The position numbers were made by a program, and so were the translations under genes. The notes beneath the pieces are model-generated. The model made no database searches. It saw only the letters and a list, made by a program, of their open reading frames with translations, and was not told the DNA's origin. Below are positions 46,351-55,651 of a DNA stretch of 64,000 nucleotides, one piece after another. Numbering within the stretch: the stretch's first letter is position 1; each line of letters starts with the position of its first letter. The DNA is from Brevibacterium atlanticum (GTDB lineage Bacteria > Actinomycetota > Actinomycetes > Actinomycetales > Brevibacteriaceae): positions 1,116,001 through 1,180,000 of the forward strand of contig NZ_CP050152.1 in NCBI RefSeq assembly GCF_011617245.1, in the 5' to 3' direction.

Positions 46351-48058
46351 CCTGAGTTGCACAACTTTAGTTACCCACCGCCGAAGACCGAATTTACGAT
46401 TTTTCCAGCGCCTTGAGCATGTTCTCGACGGCCTTGGGCACTTCGGGTGTGAACGTGATGTCTTGGCCACTCACGCGGCCGGTGAACTCTCGCAACGGCC
46501 GTAGACTCGTGATGATCTTCTTCAACGATGCCCCAGTCGCCTCTTGCATGAACCTCGATACGGCTAAGGAGGTGAACACGAGCGTCAAGTGCGCCTCGAT
46601 CGCGTCCCTTTTCCGGTGAAAAATCGGCCTGGCTCTCAAGTCGGTCTTCGACATCCGGAAAGACTGCTCGACATGCCACAAGTCGTGATAACTGCCGATC
46701 ACCTCAGCAGCCGACATAGTCCCGGCTGGAATGTTCGTGACATAGCCTTTGAACCCTGTCAGCTTCATCGCCCGCTCGTAAGCTTTCTCGTCGAAGGATT
46801 TCTCCTCCTCGGTGACCTTCACAAACCGGGCCTTCTTCGCCGGCTTATCCCCATCGATGATCGCCAACGCCCGGTTACGCTGCAGGTTCAACGTCTGCTC
46901 ATCACGCATCGCTCGTTTGCGGCGGTATTGCCACACCACTCGCCACGCATCCGGATGCTCTTCTGCTGACCAGACGGGTTCGCGTCTCTTCTTCACCCGG
47001 TCTGGGTCGAGTCGCTTCACTCCCTTCGGGGTGATCGTGTCGATGATCTGCCCATCGGTGGTGTACTCACCATTCCACCGAAAATGGGTAGCCAGATCGT
47101 GTGGGGCTTTCGTCTGCCTGGACCCGACGATGAACCGCAAACCGGCATCATCGAGTTCCTTGAGGTTCTTGGCTGAGAGCATCCCGGCATCGGCGGCGAC
47201 GACCATGTCAGTGACGTGATGCCGTTCTTGGAAGGCTTTGATCACGGGAATGATCGTGTGAGTCTCGGCCTTCGATCCTTCGAAGCACCCGATCTCGAGT
47301 GGGAACCCAGTCCGGTCGACGAGGAGCCCGACGACGATCTGCGGGTCGACACGGCGTTCTTTCGAGTACCCGACCTGACGCAGAGCATCTTCCTTCTCAG
47401 CCTCAAAATATAAGGTCGTGACGTCATAGAGCAGCAGGCTGATGCCGGTAGTGGCGACACTGTGAGCGAAGCATTTCTCAGCGATCTTCGCCCGGTAGTC
47501 GCGTTCGTTGGCCCGCACTAGGCAGTTGAGGAACGTGTTGCGGTGAACAACCTCGACACCGAGCTCGTCGAGGACTCTGACACTGTCAGACTTCGACGTC
47601 GGCTCAACCAACCTGGCAGCAACGAGCTGGAAGAACGCTTCATCGTCAATAACGTCGAACCCGAGCCTTTCGTACACGCTGCGGATCGTGTCGATAAGAA
47701 GCCCGGACCTGCTGGACTTCACGACTGCCGATGACACCCGCGGTTTGTCCGCGGTATCGAAGTCGAGTGTGGCCTGTCCGGGGTCCCGCAGTTTAGCTTT
47801 GCCAGCTTCGACGAGAGCGGCGAGGTCCTCGGGCGTGTGGGCGGACCCGAGGTGCTCGACGATGCGGTACTTCCCGCCGGTCTTATCGGCGATCTGTACT
47901 GCCGTGGCGCCCGACGCGGTGGGTACCTTGCGCACGAATGGGCTCATTCCCCCATGATACGGCGAGAATTAGTTACCCAAACCTGAGACCAGCAGCCGCC
48001 TGACCAGGGTCGATATGTTCGGGAACCCTGAAAACCTCATCCACTTGTGCAAGTCAGG
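46351..48058 (-). mobile_element. IS1634/IS1549-type insertion sequence, copy A (1708 bp, intact)
   Basis: Terminal inverted repeats CCTGAGTTGCACAACT (left) and CCTGACTTGCACAAGT (reverse complement of right), two mismatches in 16. It encodes one full transposase on the minus strand. The 75-bp duplication of the target is far longer than the 2-14 bp usual for most IS and fits the long duplications known for IS1549 and IS1634. Confidence 0.93.
46394..47947 (-). CDS. IS1634/IS1549-type DDE transposase (intact)
   Basis: Transposase of 517 aa, IS4-like DDE fold. Catalytic Asp candidates lie in LLLYDVTTLYFEAEKED and MVVAADAGMLSAKNLKELD, and the Glu in the Y-(2)R-(3)E-like block YHDLWHVEQSFRMSKTDLRA-RPI near residue 420. 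The ATG at 47947 follows a short leader in the IS. Copies B and C encode the same protein with frameshifts, so this copy is the likely source of transposase in the window. Confidence 0.92.
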   Translation of the reverse strand: MSPFVRKVPTASGATAVQIADKTGGKYRIVEHLGSAHTPEDLAALVEAGKAKLRDPGQATLDFDTADKPRVSSAVVKSSRSGLLIDTIRSVYERLGFDVIDDEAFFQLVAARLVEPTSKSDSVRVLDELGVEVVHRNTFLNCLVRANERDYRAKIAEKCFAHSVATTGISLLLYDVTTLYFEAEKEDALRQVGYSKERRVDPQIVVGLLVDRTGFPLEIGCFEGSKAETHTIIPVIKAFQERHHVTDMVVAADAGMLSAKNLKELDDAGLRFIVGSRQTKAPHDLATHFRWNGEYTTDGQIIDTITPKGVKRLDPDRVKKRREPVWSAEEHPDAWRVVWQYRRKRAMRDEQTLNLQRNRALAIIDGDKPAKKARFVKVTEEEKSFDEKAYERAMKLTGFKGYVTNIPAGTMSAAEVIGSYHDLWHVEQSFRMSKTDLRARPIFHRKRDAIEAHLTLVFTSLAVSRFMQEATGASLKKIITSLRPLREFTGRVSGQDITFTPEVPKAVENMLKALEKS

Positions 48059-48133
48059 TGTTCGGCGATCGTTCGGAGTGGGTCGCTCTCGACGAGGACG
48101 GAATCGCTGGTTGGGGCACGATCCGCGGTCTGA
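48059..48133 (+). repeat. 75-bp target duplication, right copy (IS copy A)
   Basis: Identical to 46276-46350. The last G of the IS plus TG of this repeat makes an in-frame GTG. Confidence 0.93.
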
Positions 48134-49620
48134 TTCGGGGATTGCAACTTGAGCTTGGTTTTACGGGTGGCGATGTCGATGGAGTGTTCGGCGATGACCT
48201 AAAGGCAAAGGTCCCTGTTCTCACACCGCCGACGAGTGTTGAGCAGACGCTCATCTCCATTGCTCAGTCCGCGTTCCGAGTGAAGGGATACAATGCGCCA
48301 AGCGTTGGATCAGGTGAGTTCGGACATTTCACAGACCAGACGGTCGAAGCCTTGCAGCAGATGTGCGACGACTCGAACTACTATTCCAATCGTGCCAGCA
48401 ACGGCAACCTGACGATCAATGACGAGATTTGGAAAGGACTGTGCAGCCAGGACGCCTACGTGCTCCTGCCTGGTGGTGATGAGAAACTGCGGACGATCCA
48501 GCGCAGTCTGAACGCGACCGAGTTCCAGCCGGGCATCGGACTGAACCCGGCTGACGGGATCGTCACCCCGCAAATGGCACGCGCACTCATCAAGGCAGTG
48601 CAAATCATTGTGGGTGTAGATCCGGACGGCTACTGGGGTGATTCCACACAGGCACAGATTCCATCGACGATGACCTCCCCAGGGGACGCATCGAAATGGA
48701 CGAAGGTTCTCGCCTACGCCCTTTACGTGAACGGGTACACCAGTGTGAACGTCAGTTCGCCAACGTGGGAAAACGTGGCGAGCTACATGTTCAGGTTCGC
48801 GGCGACGATGCGACTTGACGTCCCACAGGAAGGAACGGTTGACCGCTACGGCATCACTGCCTTGTTTATCAGCCACGGCGACCAGTCGAGGGGCTGGAAC
48901 AATGTCCGTCATGAGCCCGGAGTACCTGCGATCGGTATCGATACCGCCACACGACTGACCGGGCTGACGAAGACTTTCGTCACCTCGGGAACTGGTCTAA
49001 ACAATCTCCACGTCGGCTTCGTCGGCCGTTACATGCAAAACGCTCTAGACCCCGTGCTGGATAAGGAAATGACGCTCGAGGAAATCGAGGAGCTTGGGCA
49101 ACTGAAGACAACCGACGAATACGGCGAGGTTTTCTTTGGCATTGCACCAATCTGGCAGACATCGGCGAACGGGCCTGACTACTTCATTCCAGGCCGGGGT
49201 ACCAGTGACGCTGAAGCAGCTGATACACGAGCCGCCGCATTGGGCATTCCGACTAACGTGACGATCTACTTCGCAGTCGACTTCGATGCGTTCGGTGACA
49301 CCATCGACAATCTCATTGTGCCTTACTTCGAAGAGCTCAACGCGAATCTTAGCGCCCGCCCAATCGGCGTGTATGGTCCTCGAGCTGTGTGTAACGCTAT
49401 TGAGGCAAAGTCTTTGGCAACAGCGAGTTACGTAGCCAATCTCTCATATGGATGGACAGGCAATTTGGGACAACCAATGCCGACGAACTGGGCGATTGAC
49501 CAGTTCGCGGAGTTCGAGGCCAACTTCTACGACGATGATGGCAACCTTGCTGGCAAGTATGGGGTCGACCAATTGGTGAACAACCCAGAGAACGGTCAGT
49601 TGTGGTACCCCGGAGGATGA
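48134..49620 (+). pseudogene. PG-binding/DUF1906 glycoside-hydrolase-like gene, 3' part
   Basis: Main part of the interrupted gene; the open frame actually extends from a GTG at 48058 made by the IS edge (520 aa). Rebuilt protein: N-terminal peptidoglycan-binding-like repeats (LIRGLQLELGFTGGDVDGVF, IQRSLNATEFQPGIGLNPAD, GVDPDGYWGDSTQAQI), then a C-terminal DUF1906/Rv2525c-type TIM-barrel domain (VGRYMQNALDPVLDKEMTLE, TNVTIYFAVDFDAFG, ARPIGVYGPRAVCN, TNWAIDQFAEFEANF). No signal peptide is seen in the rebuilt N-terminus. It may still be made without 16 residues if transcribed from the IS. Low-GC for this genome. Confidence 0.85.
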
Positions 49621-49678
49621 TGCCTATCGGTTCTCATAGTAGAAGGAAAGGTCCGCGAACGCTGGTTCCTTCTTCGCT
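49499..49678 (+). repeat. 180-bp target duplication, left copy (IS copy B)
   Basis: Covers the last 40 codons of the hydrolase-like gene plus the tail end of the convergent lipoprotein gene; identical by eye to 51390-51569. Confidence 0.92.
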
Positions 49679-51389
49679 CCTGAGTTGCACAACTTTAGTT
49701 ACCCACCGCCGAAGACCGAATTTACGATTTTTCCAGCGCCTTGAGCATGTTCTCGACGGCCTTGGGCACTTCGGGTGTGAACGTGATGTCTTGGCCACTC
49801 ACGCGGCCGGTGAACTCTCGCAACGGCCGTAGACTCGTGATGATCTTCTTCAACGATGCCCCAGTCGCCTCTTGCATGAACCTCGATACGGCTAAGGAGG
49901 TGAACACGAGCGTCAAGTGCGCCTCGATCGCGTCCCTTTTCCGGTGAAAAATCGGCCTGGCTCTCAAGTCGGTCTTCGACATCCGGAAAGACTGCTCGAC
50001 ATGCCACAAGTCGTGATAACTGCCGATCACCTCAGCAGCCGACATAGTCCCGGCTGGAATGTTCGTGACATAGCCTTTGAACCCTGTCAGCTTCATCGCC
50101 CGCTCGTAAGCTTCTCGTCGAAGGATTTCTCCTCCTCGGTGACCTTCACAAACCGGCCTTCTTCGCCGGCTTATCCCCATCGATGATCGCCAACGCCCGG
50201 TTACGCTGCAGGTTCACCGTCTGCTCATCACGCATCGCTCGTTTGCGGCGGTATTGCCACACCACTCGCCACGCTCCGGATGCTCTTCTGCTGACCAGAC
50301 GGGTTCGCGTCTCTTCTTCACCCGGTCTGGGTCGAGTCGCTTCACTCCCTTCGGGTGATCGTGTCGATGATCTGCCCATCGGTGGTGTACTCACCATTCC
50401 ACCGAAAATGGGTAGCCAGATCGTGTGGGGCTTTCGTCTGCCTGGACCCGACGATGAACCGCAAACCGGCATCATCGAGTTCCTTGAGGTTCTTGGCTGA
50501 GAGCATCCCGGCATCGGCGGCGACGACCATGTCAGTGACGTGATGCCGTTCTTGGAAGGCTTTGATCACGGAATGATCGTGTGAGTCTCGGCCTTCGATC
50601 CTTCGAAGCACCCGATCTCGAGTGGGAACCCAGTCCGGTCGACGAGGAGCCCGACGACGATCTGCGGGTCGACACGGCGTTCTTCTTCGAGTACCCGACC
50701 TGACGCAGAGCATCTTCCTTCTCAGCCTCAAAATATAAGGTCGTGACGTCATAGAGCAGCAGGCTGATGCCGGTAGTGGCGACACTGTGAGCGAAGCATT
50801 TCTCAGCGATCTTCGCCCGTAGTCGCGTTCGTTGGCCCCGCACTATCACTAGGCAGTTGAGGAACGTGTTGCGGTGAACAACCTCGACACCGAGCTCGTC
50901 GAGGACTCTGACACTGTCAGACTTCGACGTCGGCTCAACCAACCTGGCAGCAACGAGCTGGAAGAACGCTTCATCGTCAATAACGTCGAACCCGAGCCTT
51001 TCGTACACGCTGCGGATCGTGTCGATAAGAAGCCCGGACCTGCTGGACTTCACGACTGCCGATGACACCCGCGGTTTGTCCGCGGTATCGAAGTCGAGTG
51101 TGGCCTGTCCGGGGTCCCGCAGTTTAGCTTTGCCAGCTTCGACGAGAGCGGCGAGGTCCTCGGGCGTGTGGGCGGACCCGAGGTGCTCGACGATGCGGTA
51201 CTTCCCGCCGGTCTTATCGGCGATCTGTACTGCCGTGGCGCCCGACGCGGTGGGTACCTTGCGCACGAATGGGCTCATTCCCCCATGATACGGCGAGAAT
51301 TAGTTACCCAAACCTGAGACCAGCAGCCGCCTGACCAGGGTCGATATGTTCGGGAACCCTGAAAACCTCATCCACTTGTGCAAGTCAGG
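49679..51389 (-). mobile_element. IS1634/IS1549-type insertion sequence, copy B (1711 bp)
   Basis: Same ends and orientation as copy A. It duplicated 180 bp of target, so both the hydrolase-like gene and the lipoprotein gene kept complete ends. The transposase inside carries many one-base indels. Confidence 0.92.
49722..51278 (-). pseudogene. IS1634/IS1549-type transposase, multiply frameshifted (copy B)
   Basis: Compared with copy A I count about nine small indels (for example near 50110, 50156, 50275, 50356, 50571, 50685, 50819 and 50835-50850), mostly in short homopolymers, and only about one substitution. The first 150 residues from the ATG at 51278 are intact. Confidence 0.88.
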
Positions 51390-51569
51390 ACCAGTTCGCG
51401 GAGTTCGAGGCCAACTTCTACGACGATGATGGCAACCTTGCTGGCAAGTATGGGGTCGACCAATTGGTGAACAACCCAGAGAACGGTCAGTTGTGGTACC
51501 CCGGAGGATGATGCCTATCGGTTCTCATAGTAGAAGGAAAGGTCCGCGAACGCTGGTTCCTTCTTCGCT
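51390..51569 (+). repeat. 180-bp target duplication, right copy (IS copy B)
   Basis: Identical to 49499-49678; it contains a second copy of the hydrolase-like gene's last 40 codons and the true 3' end of the lipoprotein gene. Confidence 0.92.
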
Positions 51570-52234
51570 GTTGAAGCAGCGTCATCTGAATGAGCAGGAC
51601 GCTTCGCGTACGGAGTGTTAAGGCCCACTAGGTCCTGACCGAGGACGTCAACGGTCACCATCAAGGAGTTCTTTGCGTAGATGTCGGTGTGAGATCGAAT
51701 CTCCCAAATTGCGGAAGCATCGCTTTCTTCATCTGCGGGACGCTCTCCGATGAAACGGGTGGAGGTAGCCAACGGATCTGCGCAGGTCCGGCTACCTCCA
51801 TCTTCTGTCCAACTGGCAGGTTGAGCTACGAATTCCGTCAGGGCTTCATCACGGATGGGGTCGGGCGTGTAGGCAGTTTGGCTTCGGCCTTTAACAACGA
51901 CCAAAATCAATCGGTGAGGATCGAGGGCATGGTTGTAGTTCCCCTGGCGTTCGTTGTACGAAACGTCGTCCATGTTTGGTGAGCCGTCGAAGACCGGGAG
52001 CAGCGAAACGTTGATCTCACCATGACGAGTCTGCAGTGGAGTGGACAACGTCCTGTTGATCTCAGGGCAAGCGTCCTCAGCAGACTCGCGGCTGCTTGGA
52101 GTCGGCTCACTGTAGGAGCGGCTTTCGGGTGGCTCTTGCTCGGGCTGCGGATCGCTCCCATGGGCCGAGCAGCCTGTCAGAATTAGACCTGAAATGACGG
52201 CGGATGCGAGACTGAAATTGCGAAGAAACGACAT
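51515..52234 (-). CDS. Lipoprotein of unknown function
   Basis: Predicted lipoprotein of 239 aa: signal peptide with lipobox ILTGC near residue 22, Pro/Glu/Ser-rich linker (25-55), then a domain with two cysteines (EDACPEINRTL and SRTCADPLA). No family recognised. Before the IS insertion its stop lay only four bases from the stop of the convergent hydrolase-like gene. Both genes share low GC, so they may have arrived together. An immunity or anchoring role toward the wall hydrolase is possible but unsupported beyond position. Confidence 0.72.
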   Translation of the reverse strand: MSFLRNFSLASAVISGLILTGCSAHGSDPQPEQEPPESRSYSEPTPSSRESAEDACPEINRTLSTPLQTRHGEINVSLLPVFDGSPNMDDVSYNERQGNYNHALDPHRLILVVVKGRSQTAYTPDPIRDEALTEFVAQPASWTEDGGSRTCADPLATSTRFIGERPADEESDASAIWEIRSHTDIYAKNSLMVTVDVLGQDLVGLNTPYAKRPAHSDDAASTAKKEPAFADLSFYYENR

Positions 52235-53071
52235 AGAGCTTTCTAGGGTACTCTCACTGTATGCGGCTTGCGAGCCGACGAATTGAGTAGGGCATCTGGG
52301 ATTCCTCAGTGAAAGCGGCTGTCCCGCAATCCAACGAAACCGTTCTTCGGTTTTCGGAGAGCGTTTCTATCACTGCATGTGCATTGAGGTCGTAGGACTC
52401 GATAGCTGACTTGATGCGAGAATGCAGTCACGATCGATTTTGGGACCGTAGTTATTCTCGTGATCTGGCTTGTACTTGCAGTAGAGCTTGCTCATATCTT
52501 TGATTCTTCATGAGATGGTTCATTGCAGTCCATTCTGGTCGTTGGCTCGGACTCCAGTCTGACTGTTTATCCGCTAAAACTTGGGAACAGTCGGTCGCTA
52601 CGACCCAATAGGGATACCGCCCTCGGGAATTGCGCACAGCGCGAGAGCCCCATGACTTTCGTGGGTTATTACCCTGATTTGCTCACCAGCGTGGCAGTGC
52701 TTTGACAGGCACGGCTCTGACTGAGCCCTTCGAGGCGGAAGTCAGGTGGCCCGTAATGCATTGCCGCTCGGCTCACGGTGTCGAATCTTTGCCAAGTTGT
52801 ATTCTTCGCAGCAGCATTCCATCTGGGCGATCCTGCACCGAAGAGTTCGCTTCTACTGGTGGTGGTTCGGCATGCTCTGGGCCGACTCTATCGGCATCGT
52901 CGCCTGGTTCATCCTGGCGTTGATCCGAGACTGAGTAACGGCGATAAGCGATCCATCGATACCGGCGCCGCTGTGTCTCTCCACTTGACGCGACGACCGC
53001 ACTGAAAAAGATCTTCTCGGATAGTCTTGAGGACGGCACCTGCCAATGCGAAAACCCAACCGAGGAGAATC
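52235..53071. other. 840-bp region without a confident gene
   Basis: Mostly no recognisable coding. A plus-strand stretch 52806-52934 encodes RVRFYWWWFGMLWADSIGIV-AWFILALIRD, a plausible end of a small membrane protein in an open frame from 52746, perhaps a remnant. A small hairpin (AACCGTTCTTCGGTT) lies near 52340. The GC drop of the accessory region ends here. Confidence 0.35.
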
Positions 53072-53227
53072 ATGACCAAGTGGGAATACGTCACCGTTCC
53101 GCTCATCGTCCACGCGACGAAGCAGATCCTCGATCAGTGGGGCGAAGACGGCTACGAACTCGTTCAGGTCGTCCCGGGCCCGGACAACAACGGACTCGTC
53201 GCCTACCTCAAGCGCCCGAAGGAATAA
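53072..53227 (+). CDS. DUF4177-type small protein
   Basis: Protein of 51 aa, too short for most gene callers' defaults. KWEYVTVPLIVHATKQILDQ-WGEDGYELVQVVPG is the DUF4177 pattern (WEY...LN..G.EGWELV). GAGGAG precedes the ATG at 53072 by six bases. It is followed by RidA and likely shares its operon. Function unknown. Confidence 0.8.
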   Translation: MTKWEYVTVPLIVHATKQILDQWGEDGYELVQVVPGPDNNGLVAYLKRPKE

Positions 53228-53308
53228 TCGAAATCCCGGCGCCGAGGAGGCCACCAGCCATCCCTGAACCGCCGTCATCGTTCTGACCCCAACGTCGAAA
53301 GAGCAACC

Positions 53309-53782
53309 ATGTCGAAAACCCTTGACCGCCTCGCCGAACTCGGACTCGAACTGCCCGAGATCGCCGCTCCCGCCGGTGCCTACGTCCCCGCCCTGCGCAC
53401 CGGGTACTACGTCTACACCTCCGGGCAGCTGCCCGTCGTCGACGGCAAACTGCCGGCCACCGGCCACATCGGCTCCGACGTCGATCTCGACACCGGCTAC
53501 CAGCTGGCCCGCACCGCCGGCCTCAACGCCCTGGCCGCGATCGCAGGCGTCATCGGCGACCTGGATCAGATCGTGCGCGTCGTCAAGGTCACCGGCTTCG
53601 TCAACTCTGCCGATGGCTTCACCCAGCAGCCGGCCGTGATCAACGGCGTCTCCGAACTCTACGGCGAGATCTTCGGCGACCGCGGTCAGCACGCCCGCAG
53701 CGCCGTCGGCGTGAACACCCTGCCCCTGGGCACCCCAGTCGAGGTCGAAGTCGTCGTCGAGGTCGCAGGCGATGCCGCTTAG
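53309..53782 (+). CDS. RidA family enamine/imine deaminase
   Basis: YjgF/YER057c/UK114 family protein of 157 aa, YjgH-like subgroup. It shows GLELPEIAAPAGAYVPALRT, YYVYTSGQLPVVDG and VGVNTLPLGTPVEVEVVVEV; family members hydrolyse reactive enamines from PLP enzymes. The typical catalytic Arg of canonical RidA (in xxRxxVGVxxLP) aligns with HARSAVGVNTLP. It overlaps the next gene by 11 bp. Confidence 0.88.
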   Translation: MSKTLDRLAELGLELPEIAAPAGAYVPALRTGYYVYTSGQLPVVDGKLPATGHIGSDVDLDTGYQLARTAGLNALAAIAGVIGDLDQIVRVVKVTGFVNSADGFTQQPAVINGVSELYGEIFGDRGQHARSAVGVNTLPLGTPVEVEVVVEVAGDAA

Positions 53783-54749
53783 CGGACGCACCCTTCCCGT
53801 TTCGTCGGAGCTGCGCTGGCTGCTCGACCAGTGGCAGTCCGACGGACGGTGGCCCGTCCCTGAGGCCCCACGCCCCACCTCGGCGATCGTGCTGATCAGG
53901 GACGCTGTCGACGGTCTTGAAGTCTTCATCACCCGACAGCTCGACGCCCGCGGCGTCGAGGACCGCAACCGGTGGGCATTTCCCACCACCAGCCTGCGCC
54001 CGGGCGATGTGCGCAAACTGCCGCTGGCCGGGTGGAACTCCGCCCGCTGTGCTCGGGCACTGAGCATCGAGAACAAATCCCGCGCCCTCCACCACTTCTC
54101 CGCGGCTGCACGTATCGCCTTCGCCGCCACCGGCGTTCTGCTCGCCGAAGACGTCGACCGTGAGCTCGTCGCCGCCCCGCAGACAGACTGGCGTGGCACC
54201 CGATCCCGGCTGTTCACCAACGAAGTCTCCTGGTCGCAGATCCTGCGTGACCGTGACCTGCGCCTGCGCCCCGACCTGTGCAAACCGTGGCTGCGCTGGA
54301 TCAATACCCCCACCCAGCTCCACCGCTTCGACACCACCTTCTTCATCGCGACTGTGCCCTTCGGCCAGGAAGTCGACTTCCTGTCACCGAACGAGACCTC
54401 CGGCGGGTGGAAACGCCCCGGTCAGATCCTCGCCGAGGCCGGAGGCGACCCCAACAGCATCGGTGCCAGCGCCCGACTCATCGTCGAAAGCCTCGCCGAG
54501 GTCGCCACCGTCGGAGCAGCCATGGCACAGGTGCGCAACGTCCATCCGCTGCGCCCCGAGGTCATCAGCGTCGACGGCGACTGGAAGGTCGTCATCCAAG
54601 CCGGCAAGGACCCGCACGGCAAGGGTTCGCTGCGCGACCGAGCCATTGCCGTCGGTGAGAACGACAACGACCAGAACCCCGGCTTCCTGACGTTCAGCGG
54701 CGATGACGACGAAGACGACCGAACAGACGAGGAGAGTGAGGACTCATGA
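53772..54749 (+). CDS. Nudix-fold protein with degenerate catalytic box
   Basis: Protein of 325 aa resembling the NUDT19-like Nudix group (start TSAIVLIRDAVDGLEVFITR, RWAFPTTSLRPGD). The expected Nudix box GX5EX7REUXEEXGU reads here SAAARIAFAATGVLLAED, with the metal-binding glutamates replaced by alanine. It is therefore probably not a classical Nudix hydrolase. The acidic C-terminus (DDDEDDRTDEESEDS) overlaps the MBL gene. Its neighbours RidA, MBL hydrolase and glxR form one conserved-looking cluster. Confidence 0.75.
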   Translation: MPLSGRTLPVSSELRWLLDQWQSDGRWPVPEAPRPTSAIVLIRDAVDGLEVFITRQLDARGVEDRNRWAFPTTSLRPGDVRKLPLAGWNSARCARALSIENKSRALHHFSAAARIAFAATGVLLAEDVDRELVAAPQTDWRGTRSRLFTNEVSWSQILRDRDLRLRPDLCKPWLRWINTPTQLHRFDTTFFIATVPFGQEVDFLSPNETSGGWKRPGQILAEAGGDPNSIGASARLIVESLAEVATVGAAMAQVRNVHPLRPEVISVDGDWKVVIQAGKDPHGKGSLRDRAIAVGENDNDQNPGFLTFSGDDDEDDRTDEESEDS

Positions 54750-55513
54750 GAATCCGCGCGAACAATCCCGGCCCGATGACTCTGACCGGAACCAACACGT
54801 ACGTGCTCACCAGCCAGGACGACACCTCGGCGGTCGTCATCGATCCCGGCCCGGAGACGGCCGATCATCGTGAGGCCTTCCTCGCCGAGGTGGCCGACCG
54901 GGATCTGCGTGCGATCGTGCTCACCCACCAGCACGCCGACCACTCGGAGATGCTCGGCAGCATCGACCAGTGGGCACCCGACGTGCCCGTCTATGCCGTG
55001 CTCGAACGCTTCGCCCGGCACACCGAACCGGTGGCCGACGGGGACGAGATCGCGTTCGGCGACACCCCGGCCGATGTCCTGCGCGTCGTGGCCACCCCCG
55101 GCCACACGAGCGACAGCATCAGCCTCATCCACGCCGGAGCCCTCTACAGCGGCGACACGATCCTGGGGGAGGGGACGACGATCATCACCCACCCCGAAGG
55201 GTCGCTGCGCGACTACCTCGACTCCCTCGACCGCCTCAGGACGCTGTTCGACGAGGGCGAGTTCGCGATCATCGAACCTGCCCACGGCCCGCGGATCGAT
55301 GACCCCGCCGAGGTGATCGACTACTACCGCTCCCACCGCCTGGAACGTATCGAGCAGGTCAAGGCCGCCCTGACGCAGGGGGCGACGACCGCCGCCGAGG
55401 TGTGCGACATCGTCTATCACGACGTCGCTGCGAGCGTGCGACCGGCCGCCGGGCAGATCGTCAAGGCCCAGCTGGCCTACCTCGACGCCCTTCCCGCCGC
55501 CGACGACGCCTGA
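54746..55513 (+). CDS. MBL-fold metallo-hydrolase
   Basis: Metallo-beta-lactamase-fold hydrolase of 255 aa, LACTB2-like. The metal motif THQHADHSE near residue 58 gives HxHxDH; further ligands lie in ATPGHTSDSISL, YSGDTILGEG and IEPAHGPRI. A C-terminal winged-helix-like part (LERIEQVKAALTQGATTAAE) follows, as in LACTB2 nucleases and thioesterase-like members. ATGA overlap with the Nudix-like gene. Substrate unknown. Confidence 0.86.
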   Translation: MRIRANNPGPMTLTGTNTYVLTSQDDTSAVVIDPGPETADHREAFLAEVADRDLRAIVLTHQHADHSEMLGSIDQWAPDVPVYAVLERFARHTEPVADGDEIAFGDTPADVLRVVATPGHTSDSISLIHAGALYSGDTILGEGTTIITHPEGSLRDYLDSLDRLRTLFDEGEFAIIEPAHGPRIDDPAEVIDYYRSHRLERIEQVKAALTQGATTAAEVCDIVYHDVAASVRPAAGQIVKAQLAYLDALPAADDA

Positions 55514-55589
55514 GAGACCGTCGACACCGGGGAGACCTTCGCCTGAGCGGCGGCCAGGACTCCGCCGCAACTCGGACCCCGGACACGAC

Positions 55590-55619
55590 GAACGCCCCAG
55601 CCGATCGGCTGGGGCGTTC
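55590..55619. terminator. 30-bp palindromic terminator
   Basis: GAACGCCCCAGCCGA followed by its exact reverse complement, then TTCA. It lies between the convergent MBL and glxR genes and can end both transcripts. Confidence 0.8.
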
Positions 55620-55651
55620 TTCACGCGTGCGGCGTCGGGGCCGCGGGAGGA

